DNA from: an uncultured Rhizobiaceae group bacterium
Lineage (GTDB): Bacteria > Pseudomonadota > Alphaproteobacteria > Rhizobiales > Rhizobiaceae
Direction: 5' to 3'
DNA length: 64,000 bases
NCBI GenBank assembly: GCA_947501445.1
Contig: CANMVS010000004.1
Coordinates: 355,632-419,631, forward strand
In this document: in pieces, positions 10,519 through 20,475 of the stretch
How the letters are laid out: each line of letters opens with the position of its first letter
Numbering within the stretch: position 1 is the stretch's first letter
Translations under genes and position numbers: made by a program
Notes under the pieces: model-generated
The model's database searches: none
What the model was told of the DNA's origin: nothing
Seen by the model: the letters and a program-made list of their open reading frames with translations, nothing else

Positions 10519-12453
10519 ATGGACGTGTTTTCTCTGCAATCTGAGGTTTATGACCGAACCAAGGTAGAAGAGATTACCTTACAGGACTACCTGCTCGCCT
10601 GCCGTGATGATTCCGGCATGAGAGCCACCGCAGCCGAGCGTATGATCACGGCAATCGGTGAGCCGGAACTGGTTGATACCAGTCAGGATCAGCGGTTGAG
10701 CCGGATGTTCCTGAACCGGACCATCAAACGCTATCCGGCCTTCTCCAAACTATACGGAATGGAGGAAACAATTGAACGCATTGTCGGGTTTTTCCGCCAT
10801 GCCTCGCAGGGTCTGGAAGAGCGCAAGCAGATCCTCTATCTGCTGGGACCCGTCGGTGGCGGGAAGTCATCGGTTGCAGAAATTCTCAAACGTCTCGTCG
10901 AGCATGAGCCAATCTATGTGCTGAAAGCCGGAGAACAGATCAGTCCGGTATTTGAATCACCCATCGGTCTCTTCAACCCGGAACGGATGGGAGACCTGCT
11001 GGAAGACAAATATAATATTCCCCGTCGTCTGCTGACCGGATTGGTATCACCATGGGCGGTAAAACGGCTGGACGAATTTGACGGTGACATTTCCAAATTT
11101 TCAATCGTTAAACTCTACCCATCCAGACTGCGCCAGATAGGTGTAGCCAAGACAGAGCCCGGTGATGAAAATAATCAGGATGTTTCGGCTCTTGTCGGCA
11201 AGCTCGATATTCGCAAGCTTGAACATTTGAGCCAGAATGACCCGGATGCCTATAGTTATTCAGGTGGTCTCAACCGCACGACCCAGGGCATGTTGGAATT
11301 CGTGGAAATGTTCAAGGCTCCGATCAAGGTGCTGCACCCCCTGTTGACGGCCACACAGGAAGGTTCCTACGTCGGTACGGAAAATATCGGCGCCTTTCCC
11401 TATCAGGGTACCATTGTTGCCCACTCCAATGAGGCCGAATGGCTTCAATTCAAGAACAACAAGAATAATGAGGCATTTCTGGACCGCATCAGCGTGGTCA
11501 AGGTGCCCTATTGTCTGAGTGCCACCGAGGAAGGGCAGATATATGCCAAATTGCTCAGTGACAGTGCATTGGGTGATGCCAAATGTGCGCCCCAGACACT
11601 GGACATGATGGCCAGGTTCAGCGTCCTGACACGGTTGCATGAGCACGAAAACTCCACGCTTCATTCCAAGTTGCGTGTCTATGATGGCGAAACGCTCAAG
11701 GATACGGACCCAAAGGCCAAGTCACTGCAGGAATACCGTGATGTTGCCGGTGTTGACGAAGGAATGAATGGCACATCCACCAGGTTTGCCTTCAAGGTGC
11801 TTTCGGAAACCTTCAACCATGACACCGAGGAGATTGCTGCTGACCCTGTGCATCTCATGTATGTGCTGGAACAGGCCATCAAGCGCGAACAGTTCAGTGA
11901 TGATGTTGAAGGCCGCTATCTTGAATTTCTCAAAGCCGAACTGACACCACGCTACGCGGAGTTCATCGGTCATGAAATTCAAAAGGCCTATCTGGAGTCC
12001 TATTCGGACTACGGACAAAACCTGTTCGACCGTTATATTGCCTATGCGGATGCATGGATCGAAGAGCATGATTACAAGGACCCCGACACCGGGCAGATGT
12101 TCGACAGGGACGTTCTTGATCAGGAGCTTGAGAAAATTGAAAAGCCTGCGGGCATCGCCAATGCCAAGGACTTTCGTAATGAAGTGGTCAAATTCGTGCT
12201 GCGTGCCCGCGCCGAAAATAACGGAAAAAACCCCGATTGGCGCAAATACAAGAAACTGCGCCGGGTCATAGAAAAGCGCATGTTCGGGCAGGTGGAAGAC
12301 CTGCTGCCGGTGATCAGTTTTGGCGCCAAGCGAGACAAGGATGCTGATGCGAAGCATCACGAATTTGTCGAGCGCATGATTGAGCGTGGTTACACCAAAC
12401 GACAGGTTCGCCGGCTGGTTGAATGGTACATGCGCGTCAACAAGGCCGGGTAG
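10519..12453 (+). CDS. prkA: PrkA serine protein kinase
   Basis: A 644-residue PrkA (YeaG) protein, an AAA-type ATPase with a C-terminal kinase-like domain, involved in stationary-phase and nutrient-stress responses. The ATG at 10519 follows GAAAGGA by eight bases. Walker A is GPVGGGKSS (about residue 110). Family features include YLLGPVGGGKSSVAEILKRL and GAFPYQGTIVAHSNEAEW. The C-terminal region is complete (RMIERGYTKRQVRRLVEWYM). It is the first gene of the conserved prkA-yeaH-spoVR operon, with a 15-base gap to the next gene. Confidence 0.96.
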   Translation: MDVFSLQSEVYDRTKVEEITLQDYLLACRDDSGMRATAAERMITAIGEPELVDTSQDQRLSRMFLNRTIKRYPAFSKLYGMEETIERIVGFFRHASQGLEERKQILYLLGPVGGGKSSVAEILKRLVEHEPIYVLKAGEQISPVFESPIGLFNPERMGDLLEDKYNIPRRLLTGLVSPWAVKRLDEFDGDISKFSIVKLYPSRLRQIGVAKTEPGDENNQDVSALVGKLDIRKLEHLSQNDPDAYSYSGGLNRTTQGMLEFVEMFKAPIKVLHPLLTATQEGSYVGTENIGAFPYQGTIVAHSNEAEWLQFKNNKNNEAFLDRISVVKVPYCLSATEEGQIYAKLLSDSALGDAKCAPQTLDMMARFSVLTRLHEHENSTLHSKLRVYDGETLKDTDPKAKSLQEYRDVAGVDEGMNGTSTRFAFKVLSETFNHDTEEIAADPVHLMYVLEQAIKREQFSDDVEGRYLEFLKAELTPRYAEFIGHEIQKAYLESYSDYGQNLFDRYIAYADAWIEEHDYKDPDTGQMFDRDVLDQELEKIEKPAGIANAKDFRNEVVKFVLRARAENNGKNPDWRKYKKLRRVIEKRMFGQVEDLLPVISFGAKRDKDADAKHHEFVERMIERGYTKRQVRRLVEWYMRVNKAG

Positions 12454-12468
12454 AGGGGTCCAGCTCCA

Positions 12469-13788
12469 ATGGGTCATTTTGTCGACAGGCGCCTGAACCC
12501 GAAGGACAAGAGCCTTGGGAACAGGCGCCGATTCATCAAGCGCGTGCGCCATCACGTTAAAAAGGCGGTTGATGAGGCCGTGCGTGGGCGTGGTATTGCC
12601 GATGCGGACCGCGGTGAAAAAATCATTGTACCCTCAGGCAGTATCAATGAGCCGACCTTCAGGCATGCGCGCGATGCCGGCCAGCGGGAATATGTCTCCA
12701 GTGGCAACAAATCATTTCGCACCGGAGATCGTATCAAGCGGCAACCCAAAGGGTCTGGCGGCGGCGGCAAGGCCGGTGCAGATCAGGGTGAAGGTGAGGA
12801 TGATTTCAGATTTGTGCTGTCGCGCGACGAGTTTCTCGATCTGTTTTTCGAGGACATGGAGTTACCCAATCTGGTCAAGCGGGATCTGAAACAGATTGAA
12901 ATGGATCGGCCGCACAGGGCCGGTTATTCAATCACCGGATCACCAGCAAACATCAATGTTGCACGCACCATGCGCAACGCGCTCGGCAGGCGCCTGGCGC
13001 TCAAACGCCCCAAGGATCTGGCGGTTCGAGCCTTGCGCGAAGAGATATTTGCGCTGGAGGCCAATTCGACACCAACGCAAAAACAGCGGACGCAACTGTC
13101 AAAGCTGCATGAGCAACTTGCCGACCTGCTGCGCAGGCAGCGTGTCATTGCCTATATCGACCCGCTGGATGTGCGTTACAATTATTTTGTTCAGCAGCCG
13201 GAACCACGTGAACGCGCCGTGATGTTCTGTCTCATGGATGTTTCTGCTTCGATGGGCGAGCGGGAGAAGGATTTGGCAAAGCGCTTTTTCATTCTGCTGC
13301 ATCTGTTTTTGAGCCGTCGCTACGATGCTGTCGATCTCGTATTTATCCGCCATACCCATCATGCGGAGGAAGTGGATGAGGACACCTTTTTCAATGCAAG
13401 GGAGACCGGTGGTACCGTTGTCAGTACAGCTCTGAACGAAGCAATTCGACTGATTGAGGAACGCTATTCACCCGCCCAGTGGAATATTTATATGGCGCAG
13501 GCCTCCGATGGTGAAAACTTTTCCGGCGACTCGGCAAGATGTGTCACGCTTTTGAACCAGGAACTAATGAAACACTGCCAGTATTTTGCCTACGTCGAGA
13601 TTGTCGATGAAGCGGAATCCGATTTTCTGAACAGCGAAGACAATGGTGTCGAATTGTGGCGTGCCTATCGCGCGGTCGCACAGATATGGGAAAACTTTGC
13701 GATGAAGCGCATTTCACAGCCCGCCGATATCTATCCGGTTTTTCGCGAGTTGTTTGCAAAAAAAACATCGGAGCGCAGCAATGGTTAA
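12469..13788 (+). CDS. yeaH: YeaH/DUF444 family protein (VWA-like)
   Basis: A 439-residue DUF444 protein. The basic N-terminus (FVDRRLNPKDKSLGNRRRF) is typical. A glycine-rich linker lies near 100. The C-terminal half is a von Willebrand A-like fold with the metal-site motif DVSASMGEREKD (about 260) and the second conserved stretch ETGGTVVSTAL. It is thought to work with PrkA and SpoVR under stress, but its biochemistry is poorly known. Its stop overlaps the start of spoVR by eight bases, which supports a single transcript. Confidence 0.95.
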   Translation: MGHFVDRRLNPKDKSLGNRRRFIKRVRHHVKKAVDEAVRGRGIADADRGEKIIVPSGSINEPTFRHARDAGQREYVSSGNKSFRTGDRIKRQPKGSGGGGKAGADQGEGEDDFRFVLSRDEFLDLFFEDMELPNLVKRDLKQIEMDRPHRAGYSITGSPANINVARTMRNALGRRLALKRPKDLAVRALREEIFALEANSTPTQKQRTQLSKLHEQLADLLRRQRVIAYIDPLDVRYNYFVQQPEPRERAVMFCLMDVSASMGEREKDLAKRFFILLHLFLSRRYDAVDLVFIRHTHHAEEVDEDTFFNARETGGTVVSTALNEAIRLIEERYSPAQWNIYMAQASDGENFSGDSARCVTLLNQELMKHCQYFAYVEIVDEAESDFLNSEDNGVELWRAYRAVAQIWENFAMKRISQPADIYPVFRELFAKKTSERSNG

Positions 13789-15274
13789 GGCCAAAAGTCG
13801 CGGTAAGCCACTGTTTGAAGGTGCGGAATGGACCTTTGACACGTTGCGCGCGGTTCATGATGCCATAGAGATTATCGCCAGGGACGATCTGGGTTTGAAC
13901 CTTTACCCAAACCAGATTGAGATCATCTCATCGGAACAGATGCTGGATGCCTATTCATCTATTGGAATGCCACTGATGTACCGGCATTGGTCATTCGGCA
14001 AACATTTTGTGCGTGACGAGCTGCATTACCGCAAGGGTGCGATGGGGCTCGCCTATGAAATTGTTATCAATTCCGACCCCTGTATCAGCTATTGCATGGA
14101 AGAAAACACCATGGCAATGCAGACGCTGGTGATGGCGCATGCGGGCTTTGGTCACAATCATTTTTTCAAGAATAACCACCTGTTCCGTCAGTGGACAGAT
14201 GCTGAAGGTATTCTTGATTATCTGGAATATGCCCGCGGCTTCATTGCAACGTGCGAGGAACGCCACGGCGTTGATACGGTGGAACAATTGCTTGATGCAG
14301 GCCATGCGCTCATGCCCAATGGCGTCTTTCGCTATCGGCGCCAGCGTCAGCCATCATTTCGCCGCGAACAGGAGCGTCGGGAAGAACAGCGGGCGGAGGA
14401 AGAGCGCAGCGTCAATTACCTGTGGCGTACATTGCCCGGTGCCAATGTCTCCGCCAATAGTGACAGCGAAGCTCTGGAGCGCAAAAAAACACTGCATCTG
14501 CCGGAGGAAAATCTGCTGTTTTTTCTGGAACGTTACAGTCCGGTTCTGGCCTCATGGCAACGCGAGATCCTGCGTATCATTCGCAATATTGCCCAATATT
14601 TCTACCCGCAAAAACAAACACAACTGATGAATGAGGGGTGTGCCTGTTTCGTCCATTTTCACATCGTCAATGCGTTGTACGCCAAGAACCTGATTGATGA
14701 TGGTGCAATGTTCGAAATCCTTCACAGCCACACAAATGTGCTGTTCCAGCCGGATTTTGATGATCCGCGTTTCAACGGTATCAACCCTTATGCGCTGGGG
14801 TTTGCCATGATGCAGGATATCAAGCGTATCTGCGTCGCACCCAGCGACGAAGACAGGGAGTGGTTTCCCGATTTTGCCGGTAGCGGGGATTGGAAATCAG
14901 TTTTGAAGGAAGCCTGGGCCAACTACCGCGATGAATCCTTCATCCAGCAATTCCTAAGCCCAACGGTTATCCGACAGTTTCGCCTGTTTTCATTGTCAGA
15001 CGATACGGACAAACCGCATTATCTGGTTTCCGGCATTCATGATGAGCGCGGTTTTCACCATATCCGCGATGTACTGGCGCAAAACCACGATGTGGCAACG
15101 CGTGAACCCCATATCCAGGTGGTGGATGTTGATCTGCTCGGAGACCGGCAACTGAAACTGCAATATACCAAACACAAGGGCGTGCCGCTGGACGCAGGGC
15201 AGCGCGATGCAACACTTGCCCACCTCGAACACCTTTGGGGGTATGACGTTCGCCTGGAAGAGACAGCGAATTAG
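13781..15274 (+). CDS. spoVR: SpoVR family protein
   Basis: A 497-residue SpoVR/YcgB homologue and third gene of the prkA operon. Start at ATG 13781, overlapping the yeaH stop. Conserved blocks are visible: NQIEIISSEQMLDAY, YRHWSFGKHF, YEIVINSDPCISYCMEEN, and HAGFGHNHFFKNNHLF with clustered histidines. EGCACFVHFHI and NPYALGFAMMQDI follow. The family accompanies PrkA across proteobacteria; the molecular role is unresolved. A module-A repeat begins one base after the stop. Confidence 0.95.
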   Translation: MVKAKSRGKPLFEGAEWTFDTLRAVHDAIEIIARDDLGLNLYPNQIEIISSEQMLDAYSSIGMPLMYRHWSFGKHFVRDELHYRKGAMGLAYEIVINSDPCISYCMEENTMAMQTLVMAHAGFGHNHFFKNNHLFRQWTDAEGILDYLEYARGFIATCEERHGVDTVEQLLDAGHALMPNGVFRYRRQRQPSFRREQERREEQRAEEERSVNYLWRTLPGANVSANSDSEALERKKTLHLPEENLLFFLERYSPVLASWQREILRIIRNIAQYFYPQKQTQLMNEGCACFVHFHIVNALYAKNLIDDGAMFEILHSHTNVLFQPDFDDPRFNGINPYALGFAMMQDIKRICVAPSDEDREWFPDFAGSGDWKSVLKEAWANYRDESFIQQFLSPTVIRQFRLFSLSDDTDKPHYLVSGIHDERGFHHIRDVLAQNHDVATREPHIQVVDVDLLGDRQLKLQYTKHKGVPLDAGQRDATLAHLEHLWGYDVRLEETAN

Positions 15275-15302
15275 ACTGTTTCACGTTTTGTCAGAATCGG
15301 GA
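15275..15302. repeat. Dispersed palindromic repeat, module A
   Basis: ACTGTTTCACGTTTTGTCAG matches module A of the dispersed family. It begins directly after the spoVR stop and lies between two convergent genes. Module B is missing. Confidence 0.7.
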
Positions 15303-15401
15303 ATGCTCTGGGACGGTTGATCAGCCCGCTCTTCCAAATAACCAGTTGAACGTTGTTTCGAGATCGGTCGCTGGCACCTTTGCCCAACAGCCCTCAAATC
15401 G

Positions 15402-16106
15402 CTATGAAAATGACCGAAGCAGGTCAGCAAGCCAGGCTGGCTCGGTCAACATGGGACAATGTTCGCAATCGTATATCGAGGCATGCCAATCGGTGGCATC
15501 GACCAGCTCATTATACGTCTGATCATAATAGGGTGCAGCGAACCGGCTCGTCCGCATGTAGTGTTTTGCGGGAATATTCTGCCATTTGCCGGTCAGACGA
15601 ATGGGTTGGGTAATTGTAGCGTAGGGATGCGGCGTCAATCGCCTGTCCACACTTTCTGCAAGCTTTCCGGTCAGCCCGAATACCTGTGCTGACAAAGGTG
15701 CAACCGCGCCATTGAGTGGCTCAGGCAAGGGGTGAAGATCTTGTGCACCGGTATAGGAGCTGCGGATAGAATGAGCGGATTGCCCGTTGCCGGGAACATA
15801 GGCATCCAGAAAAACAATAGTTTGGATGCACTTGGCGCGCCGGTCAGCTGCTGCCATTGCTGGCATGCCACCATAGGAATGCCCGACAAGAATAATGTTG
15901 TTGTCCTTTGCATCGTCAATTGCAGCTACGACATCGTTTGTGTGGCAATCGAGGTCAACGTCCTGCGACAATAGATGTGCTCGCTCAGCCAATCCGGTTA
16001 AAGTCGGGGCGATCGCAGTGTTTTTGTCATCGCGCAGTAAATCTGCGACGCCATCCCAGCACCAACTTCCAAAAAAAGCGCCGTGAACGAGAACAAATGT
16101 TGGCAT
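15402..16106 (-). CDS. Alpha/beta hydrolase, esterase/hydroxynitrile-lyase-like
   Basis: A 234-residue cytosolic alpha/beta hydrolase. The oxyanion segment VLVHGAFFGSWCWDGV starts at about residue 5. The nucleophile elbow GHSYGG is at about 95, and the likely catalytic histidine is in CEHCPMLTEP near the end. The architecture resembles small plant-type esterases and hydroxynitrile lyases and bacterial relatives such as EstC. The substrate is unknown. It converges on spoVR and lies downstream of the TRAP genes on the same strand, 150 bases beyond dctP, so it may or may not be co-transcribed with them. Confidence 0.82.
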   Translation of the reverse strand: MPTFVLVHGAFFGSWCWDGVADLLRDDKNTAIAPTLTGLAERAHLLSQDVDLDCHTNDVVAAIDDAKDNNIILVGHSYGGMPAMAAADRRAKCIQTIVFLDAYVPGNGQSAHSIRSSYTGAQDLHPLPEPLNGAVAPLSAQVFGLTGKLAESVDRRLTPHPYATITQPIRLTGKWQNIPAKHYMRTSRFAAPYYDQTYNELVDATDWHASIYDCEHCPMLTEPAWLADLLRSFS

Positions 16107-16259
16107 TTACTCGACTCTCAGATGTTATTTGCTTTGCACAGCGCAGACGCGTCAATGCAATCCGAACTGTATGCAGCGGCTTCGCAACGGTGGATGTTGT
16201 ATTCAGCGGATCAAACCTGCCTGCGCTTCGACTGAAGGCAGGCAGGGCTTGGGAGGTCG

Positions 16260-17285
16260 TTAATTCAGGCTGTTTCGGTCCTGATAGTAATCGTAATCTT
16301 CAGAAAACGCCCGGTAGCTTTCCATAACTTTTTTGAACAATGGATCTTTGGCTGATTCCTCCGCATAGACCTCATGGGCTGCGGTTTCGATTGCGGCGAG
16401 CGTTTCCGGAGAAAATTGCCTGATTTCCACACCTGCGGCCTCAAATTTCTTCATGGCGGCGGCCTGCCTTGTGGAGTGTCGGCTGTAAAACTCCAAAATG
16501 GTCGCCTTACACGCCATGTCGATTACATTGCGTTGATCGTCAGTCCAGCCATCCCAGACATCCTTGTTGATTGTCAATTCAACAAACCCGGCCCTTTGGT
16601 GCCATCCGGGGAAGTAATAATATTTCGCAATTTTCTCAAATCCCAGCAGTGCGTCGATTTCCGGAAAGGAGTATTCTGACGCATCGAGGCGGCCGGTTTC
16701 CATTGAAGTATAAATTTCTGATCCCGGTATTGCCTGTGAGCTGACGCCCAGTTTTGCGAGGATTTTGCCACCAATACCGGAAAACCGCATTTTCAGACCC
16801 TTGAAATCCTCAGGCGAATCTATCGGCTTGTTATACCAGCCACCCGATTCTGCGAGCGTAACGGTGCAGGGCATTGGTACGACGTTGAGCGGCGCATAAG
16901 CCTCTCGCCAGAGTTCCAGTCCGCCACCTCCATAAATCCAGGCCAGATATTTTGGCGCATCCGGCCCATAGGGGATGGAGGCAAACAGGTTGGCAACCGG
17001 CACCTTGGCTGCTGAAAAAGCCCCGTATGACCAGCCGGCATCAATAGCGCCGCTTCCCACATTGTCCACTATTTCGGTTGGCGGAGACAATTCGCCCTGA
17101 CCATAGTGGCGAAATTCGATTTCACCATTGGTGCCCGATTTTACCAGATCAGAAAAATAGTCGGCTGATGGCCCAACCAGCAGCAAGGTCTTTGGAAACG
17201 CATTTTGCAGTGACAGTTCCTTGGCATGGACGGCCCCGCCCAATGCTATCGCCATCGTGGCTGTCAATAAAATTGACCTGTTCAT
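16260..17285 (-). CDS. dctP: TRAP transporter periplasmic substrate-binding protein
   Basis: A 341-residue DctP-type binding protein. It has a signal peptide (SILLTATMAIALGGAVHA) and a strong ribosome site, GGGAGAAA, before ATG 17285. The body has the TRAP features YGQGELSPPTEIVDNV and GLKMRFSGIGGKILAKLGVSS, with a conserved arginine that in the family binds the substrate carboxylate. It binds an organic acid and hands it to DctQM; the ligand is not predictable. It follows dctM on the same strand, separated by a full-length palindromic repeat. Confidence 0.9.
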   Translation of the reverse strand: MNRSILLTATMAIALGGAVHAKELSLQNAFPKTLLLVGPSADYFSDLVKSGTNGEIEFRHYGQGELSPPTEIVDNVGSGAIDAGWSYGAFSAAKVPVANLFASIPYGPDAPKYLAWIYGGGGLELWREAYAPLNVVPMPCTVTLAESGGWYNKPIDSPEDFKGLKMRFSGIGGKILAKLGVSSQAIPGSEIYTSMETGRLDASEYSFPEIDALLGFEKIAKYYYFPGWHQRAGFVELTINKDVWDGWTDDQRNVIDMACKATILEFYSRHSTRQAAAMKKFEAAGVEIRQFSPETLAAIETAAHEVYAEESAKDPLFKKVMESYRAFSEDYDYYQDRNSLN

Positions 17286-17312
17286 CGGATTTCTCCCTTT
17301 GGTTGTTTCTGG

Positions 17313-17410
17313 GCCGTTTCACGTTTTGTCAGAAACGGGATAACGGTGTCGGCGTTAGATTTTGTTGATGCATTCAGGTTTTGCCGAATCCGCCAAAACC
17401 CGAATTGCTT
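17313..17410. repeat. Dispersed bipartite palindromic repeat, full copy
   Basis: CCGTTTCACGTTTTGTCAG (module A), a linker ending TTTTGTTGATGCATTCAGG, and module B (TTCAGGTTTTG paired with CAAAACCCGAA). It separates dctM from dctP within a same-strand operon and runs into the dctM stop codon, so it may tune expression of the downstream dctP. Confidence 0.8.
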
Positions 17411-18720
17411 TAGTTTGGTATCAAGCCGGTAATGATCACTGGAAACAGAAACACCAGGACCAGCGTTATCAGCTGGATCGCGACAAAGGGCGCGACGCCC
17501 CGGTAGATTTCCGTTGCTCTGATTTGTTTGCCCATGACGCCCTGCAGATAAAAAAGAGCAAAGCCGAACGGCGGGGTTAAGAATGATGTTTGCAGATTGA
17601 TTGCGACCAATACGCCGAACCAAACCACCAACTCGGTACCCACCAATCCGTTTCCAAAATCGAGTGTTGCTATGAGGGGTGCAAAAATCGGCAGTATGAT
17701 CAGGGTGATTTCCAGCCAATCGAGGAAAAACCCCAGGATGAAAATCCCGCCCATGACCACAAACATGATGGTCCAGGGTCCATCGCCAAAAAAAGAAGCT
17801 GCTGACAGGATCAGTTCGTCGCCACCAACCCGGCGAAACACGGCCGAAAAACAAACCGCGCCAACAAGAACAGCAAAAACCATGCAAGAGGTCCGAACCG
17901 TTTCGCGTGCGGACTCCATCAACTTTGCAATAGAAAAGCGCCGGTAGATCATCGCGATGAAAATTGCACCAAGTGCACCCAACCCGCTGGCCTCGGTTGG
18001 TGTAGCGAGACCGTTGATAATCGATCCCAGTACACAGATAACCAGCAAAATGAGCGGTCCAACGTCAATGAGCGTGCGCCAGGCTGGTGGTGAAACATGA
18101 CCGGCCATTTTTGGTAAACCAATCGTTCGATAACCCGCGTAAAGACCGTAAAGTATGAACATCAGCAAGCCAGGTCCGATTGCACCTGCAAACATGTCAC
18201 CGACAGGCACCTGGAGCTGGTCACCAAGAATAATCAGCATAACCGATGGCGGTATCAGGATGGCAAGTGTGCCGGATGATGCAACCAGACCGGCAGCTGT
18301 TTGCCTGTCCAACCCGGCATCAACGAGCCTTGGCATTGCAATAAGTGCAAGCAGCACCACAGAGGCCCCGACAATCCCGGATGAAGCTGCCAGGAGAACC
18401 CCGACAAACAGAACTGACACCACCATTCCGAATGGTGATCCGCCAAAGGCCTTTTGAGAAGCGTGAAGCGCCTGTTCTGCGACACCGGATTTTTCCAGAA
18501 TATAACCCATCAGGATGAACATGGGCACGGCAACGAGAATCCAGTTTGAGAGCGCGGTTGCGTATATCCTGCTCAGGATAAGATTGAAGAATGCGATCGG
18601 AATATCAGAAACCAGAATGAATAATGCAGCTGATCCGGCAAGCACAAATGCAACGCGGTAACCTGCCAGGATTGCGCCCAGGGTTACCAGTGCCATGGCA
18701 AGGGCGGTCATATGTTCCAT
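17410..18720 (-). CDS. dctM: TRAP transporter large permease
   Basis: The 436-residue large membrane subunit couples substrate uptake to the sodium or proton gradient. The ATG at 18720 overlaps the dctQ stop (TGATG). Hydrophobic segments run throughout. Family motifs include ALSNWILVAVPMFILMGYIL near the first third, ASSGTLAILIPPSVMLIILG, and LDWLEITLIILPIFAPLI near the C-terminus. It forms the membrane complex with DctQ and receives substrate from DctP. Confidence 0.95.
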   Translation of the reverse strand: MEHMTALAMALVTLGAILAGYRVAFVLAGSAALFILVSDIPIAFFNLILSRIYATALSNWILVAVPMFILMGYILEKSGVAEQALHASQKAFGGSPFGMVVSVLFVGVLLAASSGIVGASVVLLALIAMPRLVDAGLDRQTAAGLVASSGTLAILIPPSVMLIILGDQLQVPVGDMFAGAIGPGLLMFILYGLYAGYRTIGLPKMAGHVSPPAWRTLIDVGPLILLVICVLGSIINGLATPTEASGLGALGAIFIAMIYRRFSIAKLMESARETVRTSCMVFAVLVGAVCFSAVFRRVGGDELILSAASFFGDGPWTIMFVVMGGIFILGFFLDWLEITLIILPIFAPLIATLDFGNGLVGTELVVWFGVLVAINLQTSFLTPPFGFALFYLQGVMGKQIRATEIYRGVAPFVAIQLITLVLVFLFPVIITGLIPN

Positions 18721-19292
18721 CAGGATGGGTTTCTCCTGCTCAACAGTCGCCGAATGAGCGATGGCAGTTGCACCGCGATCAGGATCAGCAGGATTCCAAA
18801 GGCTAAGGGTATCATGCCCTTGACCAGAAACCGTTCCAATAACCCGTCGTCCTGCGACCGTTCCCCCCGGCTGTAAGCAACGAGTGTCATATTCCATGCG
18901 GCTGGAATACACATGATCAGGAATGGCAGGGTAAACAGAAAGTGCCCGATTAGTTCTATTGCAGCCTGAGCACGTGAACTGAGTGCGCTATAGATAAAAT
19001 CTACCCGCACGTGAGCATCGTCGGCCCAAATGGTGGCGATAGGCAACAAAATGATTGCGGACAAAAAATACCAGTGTAGTTCAATCAGCGAGTTGAGTGT
19101 GATCGCACGGTCGAACAAAAAAACCGAATTCTGCCAGCTGACAATACTGTTTACACCCAACCGGCTGGCGACCACCTGAACCGCAATTGCCAGCATCATC
19201 GCCAAGACCAATATTGCAAGCAGCTGCATCATGCCATCCGATGCGCGCCGGATGATCCCGCGAATTTTTGAAAGGGTGGTCAATGCAGTCAT
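18720..19292 (-). CDS. dctQ: TRAP transporter small permease
   Basis: A 190-residue protein with four predicted membrane helices. The ATG at 19292 (MTALTTLSKIRG) is preferred to a farther upstream alternative at 19364 because it gives the normal length. Typical DctQ features are WYFLSAIILLPIATIWADDAHVRVD, quoted only in part: the ADDAHVRVDF stretch is the conserved hallmark. First gene of dctQ-dctM-dctP, divergent from a LysR gene. Confidence 0.9.
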   Translation of the reverse strand: MTALTTLSKIRGIIRRASDGMMQLLAILVLAMMLAIAVQVVASRLGVNSIVSWQNSVFLFDRAITLNSLIELHWYFLSAIILLPIATIWADDAHVRVDFIYSALSSRAQAAIELIGHFLFTLPFLIMCIPAAWNMTLVAYSRGERSQDDGLLERFLVKGMIPLAFGILLILIAVQLPSLIRRLLSRRNPS

Positions 19293-19400
19293 GCGTACCT
19301 TTGTCAAAAGCCATGCGTTGGAAAAGCCTCTTGAAGGTAGTACAGAACCTGCGACGGCGACCAATATATTTGATACGCTGGATTGATTGTGTTTCTTAAT

Positions 19401-19423
19401 ATATCGTCGCTGAAATTCGATAT
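19401..19423. promoter_or_regulatory. LysR-type T-N11-A palindrome between the TRAP operon and its LysR gene
   Basis: ATATCG and CGATAT flank 11 bases, the classic LysR box form. It lies 13 bases before the LysR start and in the divergent dctQ promoter region, as expected for activation of the transporter and autoregulation. Confidence 0.6.
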
Positions 19424-19435
19424 GCGAGGTGAAGA

Positions 19436-20425
19436 TTGAAACAAAAACCGCCTACCAATCTGGGAGGGTTGTCGCTGAAAAAGCTTCAGTCTTTTCTTGC
19501 CGTTGCCAAAACGTGCAATTTTCGGGAAGCAGCGAAACAGCTGAACCGTTCACAGCCTGCGGTTTCCATACAGATAGATAGTCTCGAAAAATTTATTGGC
19601 GTCGCACTTTTTCACCGCACGACCAGAGCCGTTACACTGACACCGGAAGGAGAAGCCTTCCATGCCCATGTTGCAACGGCGCTGGGTGAGATTTCGACCG
19701 GGCTGACCAAAATATCATCGATGAAATGCCGGGAAACCGGCAAAATCCGAATTTCCTGCGCACCGACAGTGTCCAACAATCTGCTGGCCGGTACCCTCTA
19801 TCAGTTTCGCAGACTGCATCCTGATATAGAGATTGAACTGCGTGAGGCAGTGCAGGATTCAATGAAAGATGATCTATGTGATGGTAAGGTGGAACTGGGT
19901 TTGGGCCCTGCATTTGATGCGGATTCGGCATTTAAGCAGGAACATGTCTTTGAAGATGAAATTGTTGCAATCCTGCCTTCCAACTGGGAATTGAAAGGCA
20001 AGGGTGATGTTTGCCTCCAGGACCTTGCAGAGATGCCACTGCTGGTATCGGGACCCGCCACAGCACTTTGGCAAACCATTGACCGTGCTTTCAAATCAAT
20101 CGGAGTAGCACCCAATATTCGTCGCGAAGTTGTGCATAATGAAAGTTTGATCGGCATGGTTCGCGCCGGTCTCGGGATCACTTTCATTCCACACTATGTG
20201 GCCAGAATTAATTGGCGCGGTGATTACGCAATCCAACCCATTCACGCACCCGCTCTGGTCAGAAACATATGCCTGATTAGCCGAAGGGGCGAAGATGCTT
20301 CAGGCCCGATAAGCAGTTTCAAAGAATTGGTTCTCACACAAATGCCCATGGCATTGGATGGCATATTAAAATCCGGTAGTATTTCGCCAAATCAGGCAGG
20401 GGCTCCGGAGTCCCTTCCGAATTGA
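19436..20425 (+). CDS. LysR-family regulator of the TRAP operon
   Basis: A 329-residue LysR regulator. The TTG at 19436 is used, five bases after GAGGTG. The winged helix is clear (KKLQSFLAVAKTCNFREAAK, then NRSQPAVSIQIDSLEKFIG), followed by the periplasmic-binding-like effector domain (residues ~100-300, RISCAPTVSNNLLAGTLYQF). It is divergent from dctQ and has a T-N11-A box in between, so it probably controls the transporter in response to its substrate. Confidence 0.88.
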   Translation: MKQKPPTNLGGLSLKKLQSFLAVAKTCNFREAAKQLNRSQPAVSIQIDSLEKFIGVALFHRTTRAVTLTPEGEAFHAHVATALGEISTGLTKISSMKCRETGKIRISCAPTVSNNLLAGTLYQFRRLHPDIEIELREAVQDSMKDDLCDGKVELGLGPAFDADSAFKQEHVFEDEIVAILPSNWELKGKGDVCLQDLAEMPLLVSGPATALWQTIDRAFKSIGVAPNIRREVVHNESLIGMVRAGLGITFIPHYVARINWRGDYAIQPIHAPALVRNICLISRRGEDASGPISSFKELVLTQMPMALDGILKSGSISPNQAGAPESLPN

Positions 20426-20475
20426 ACTGCACCTGCCGCTGGAATTAATTACCTGTTGCAGCAATCCCAATCCCC

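Noticed and set aside
11722..12555. 277-residue antisense frame across prkA/yeaH
   Set aside because: It lies entirely opposite conserved coding sequence; codon bias favours the prkA strand.
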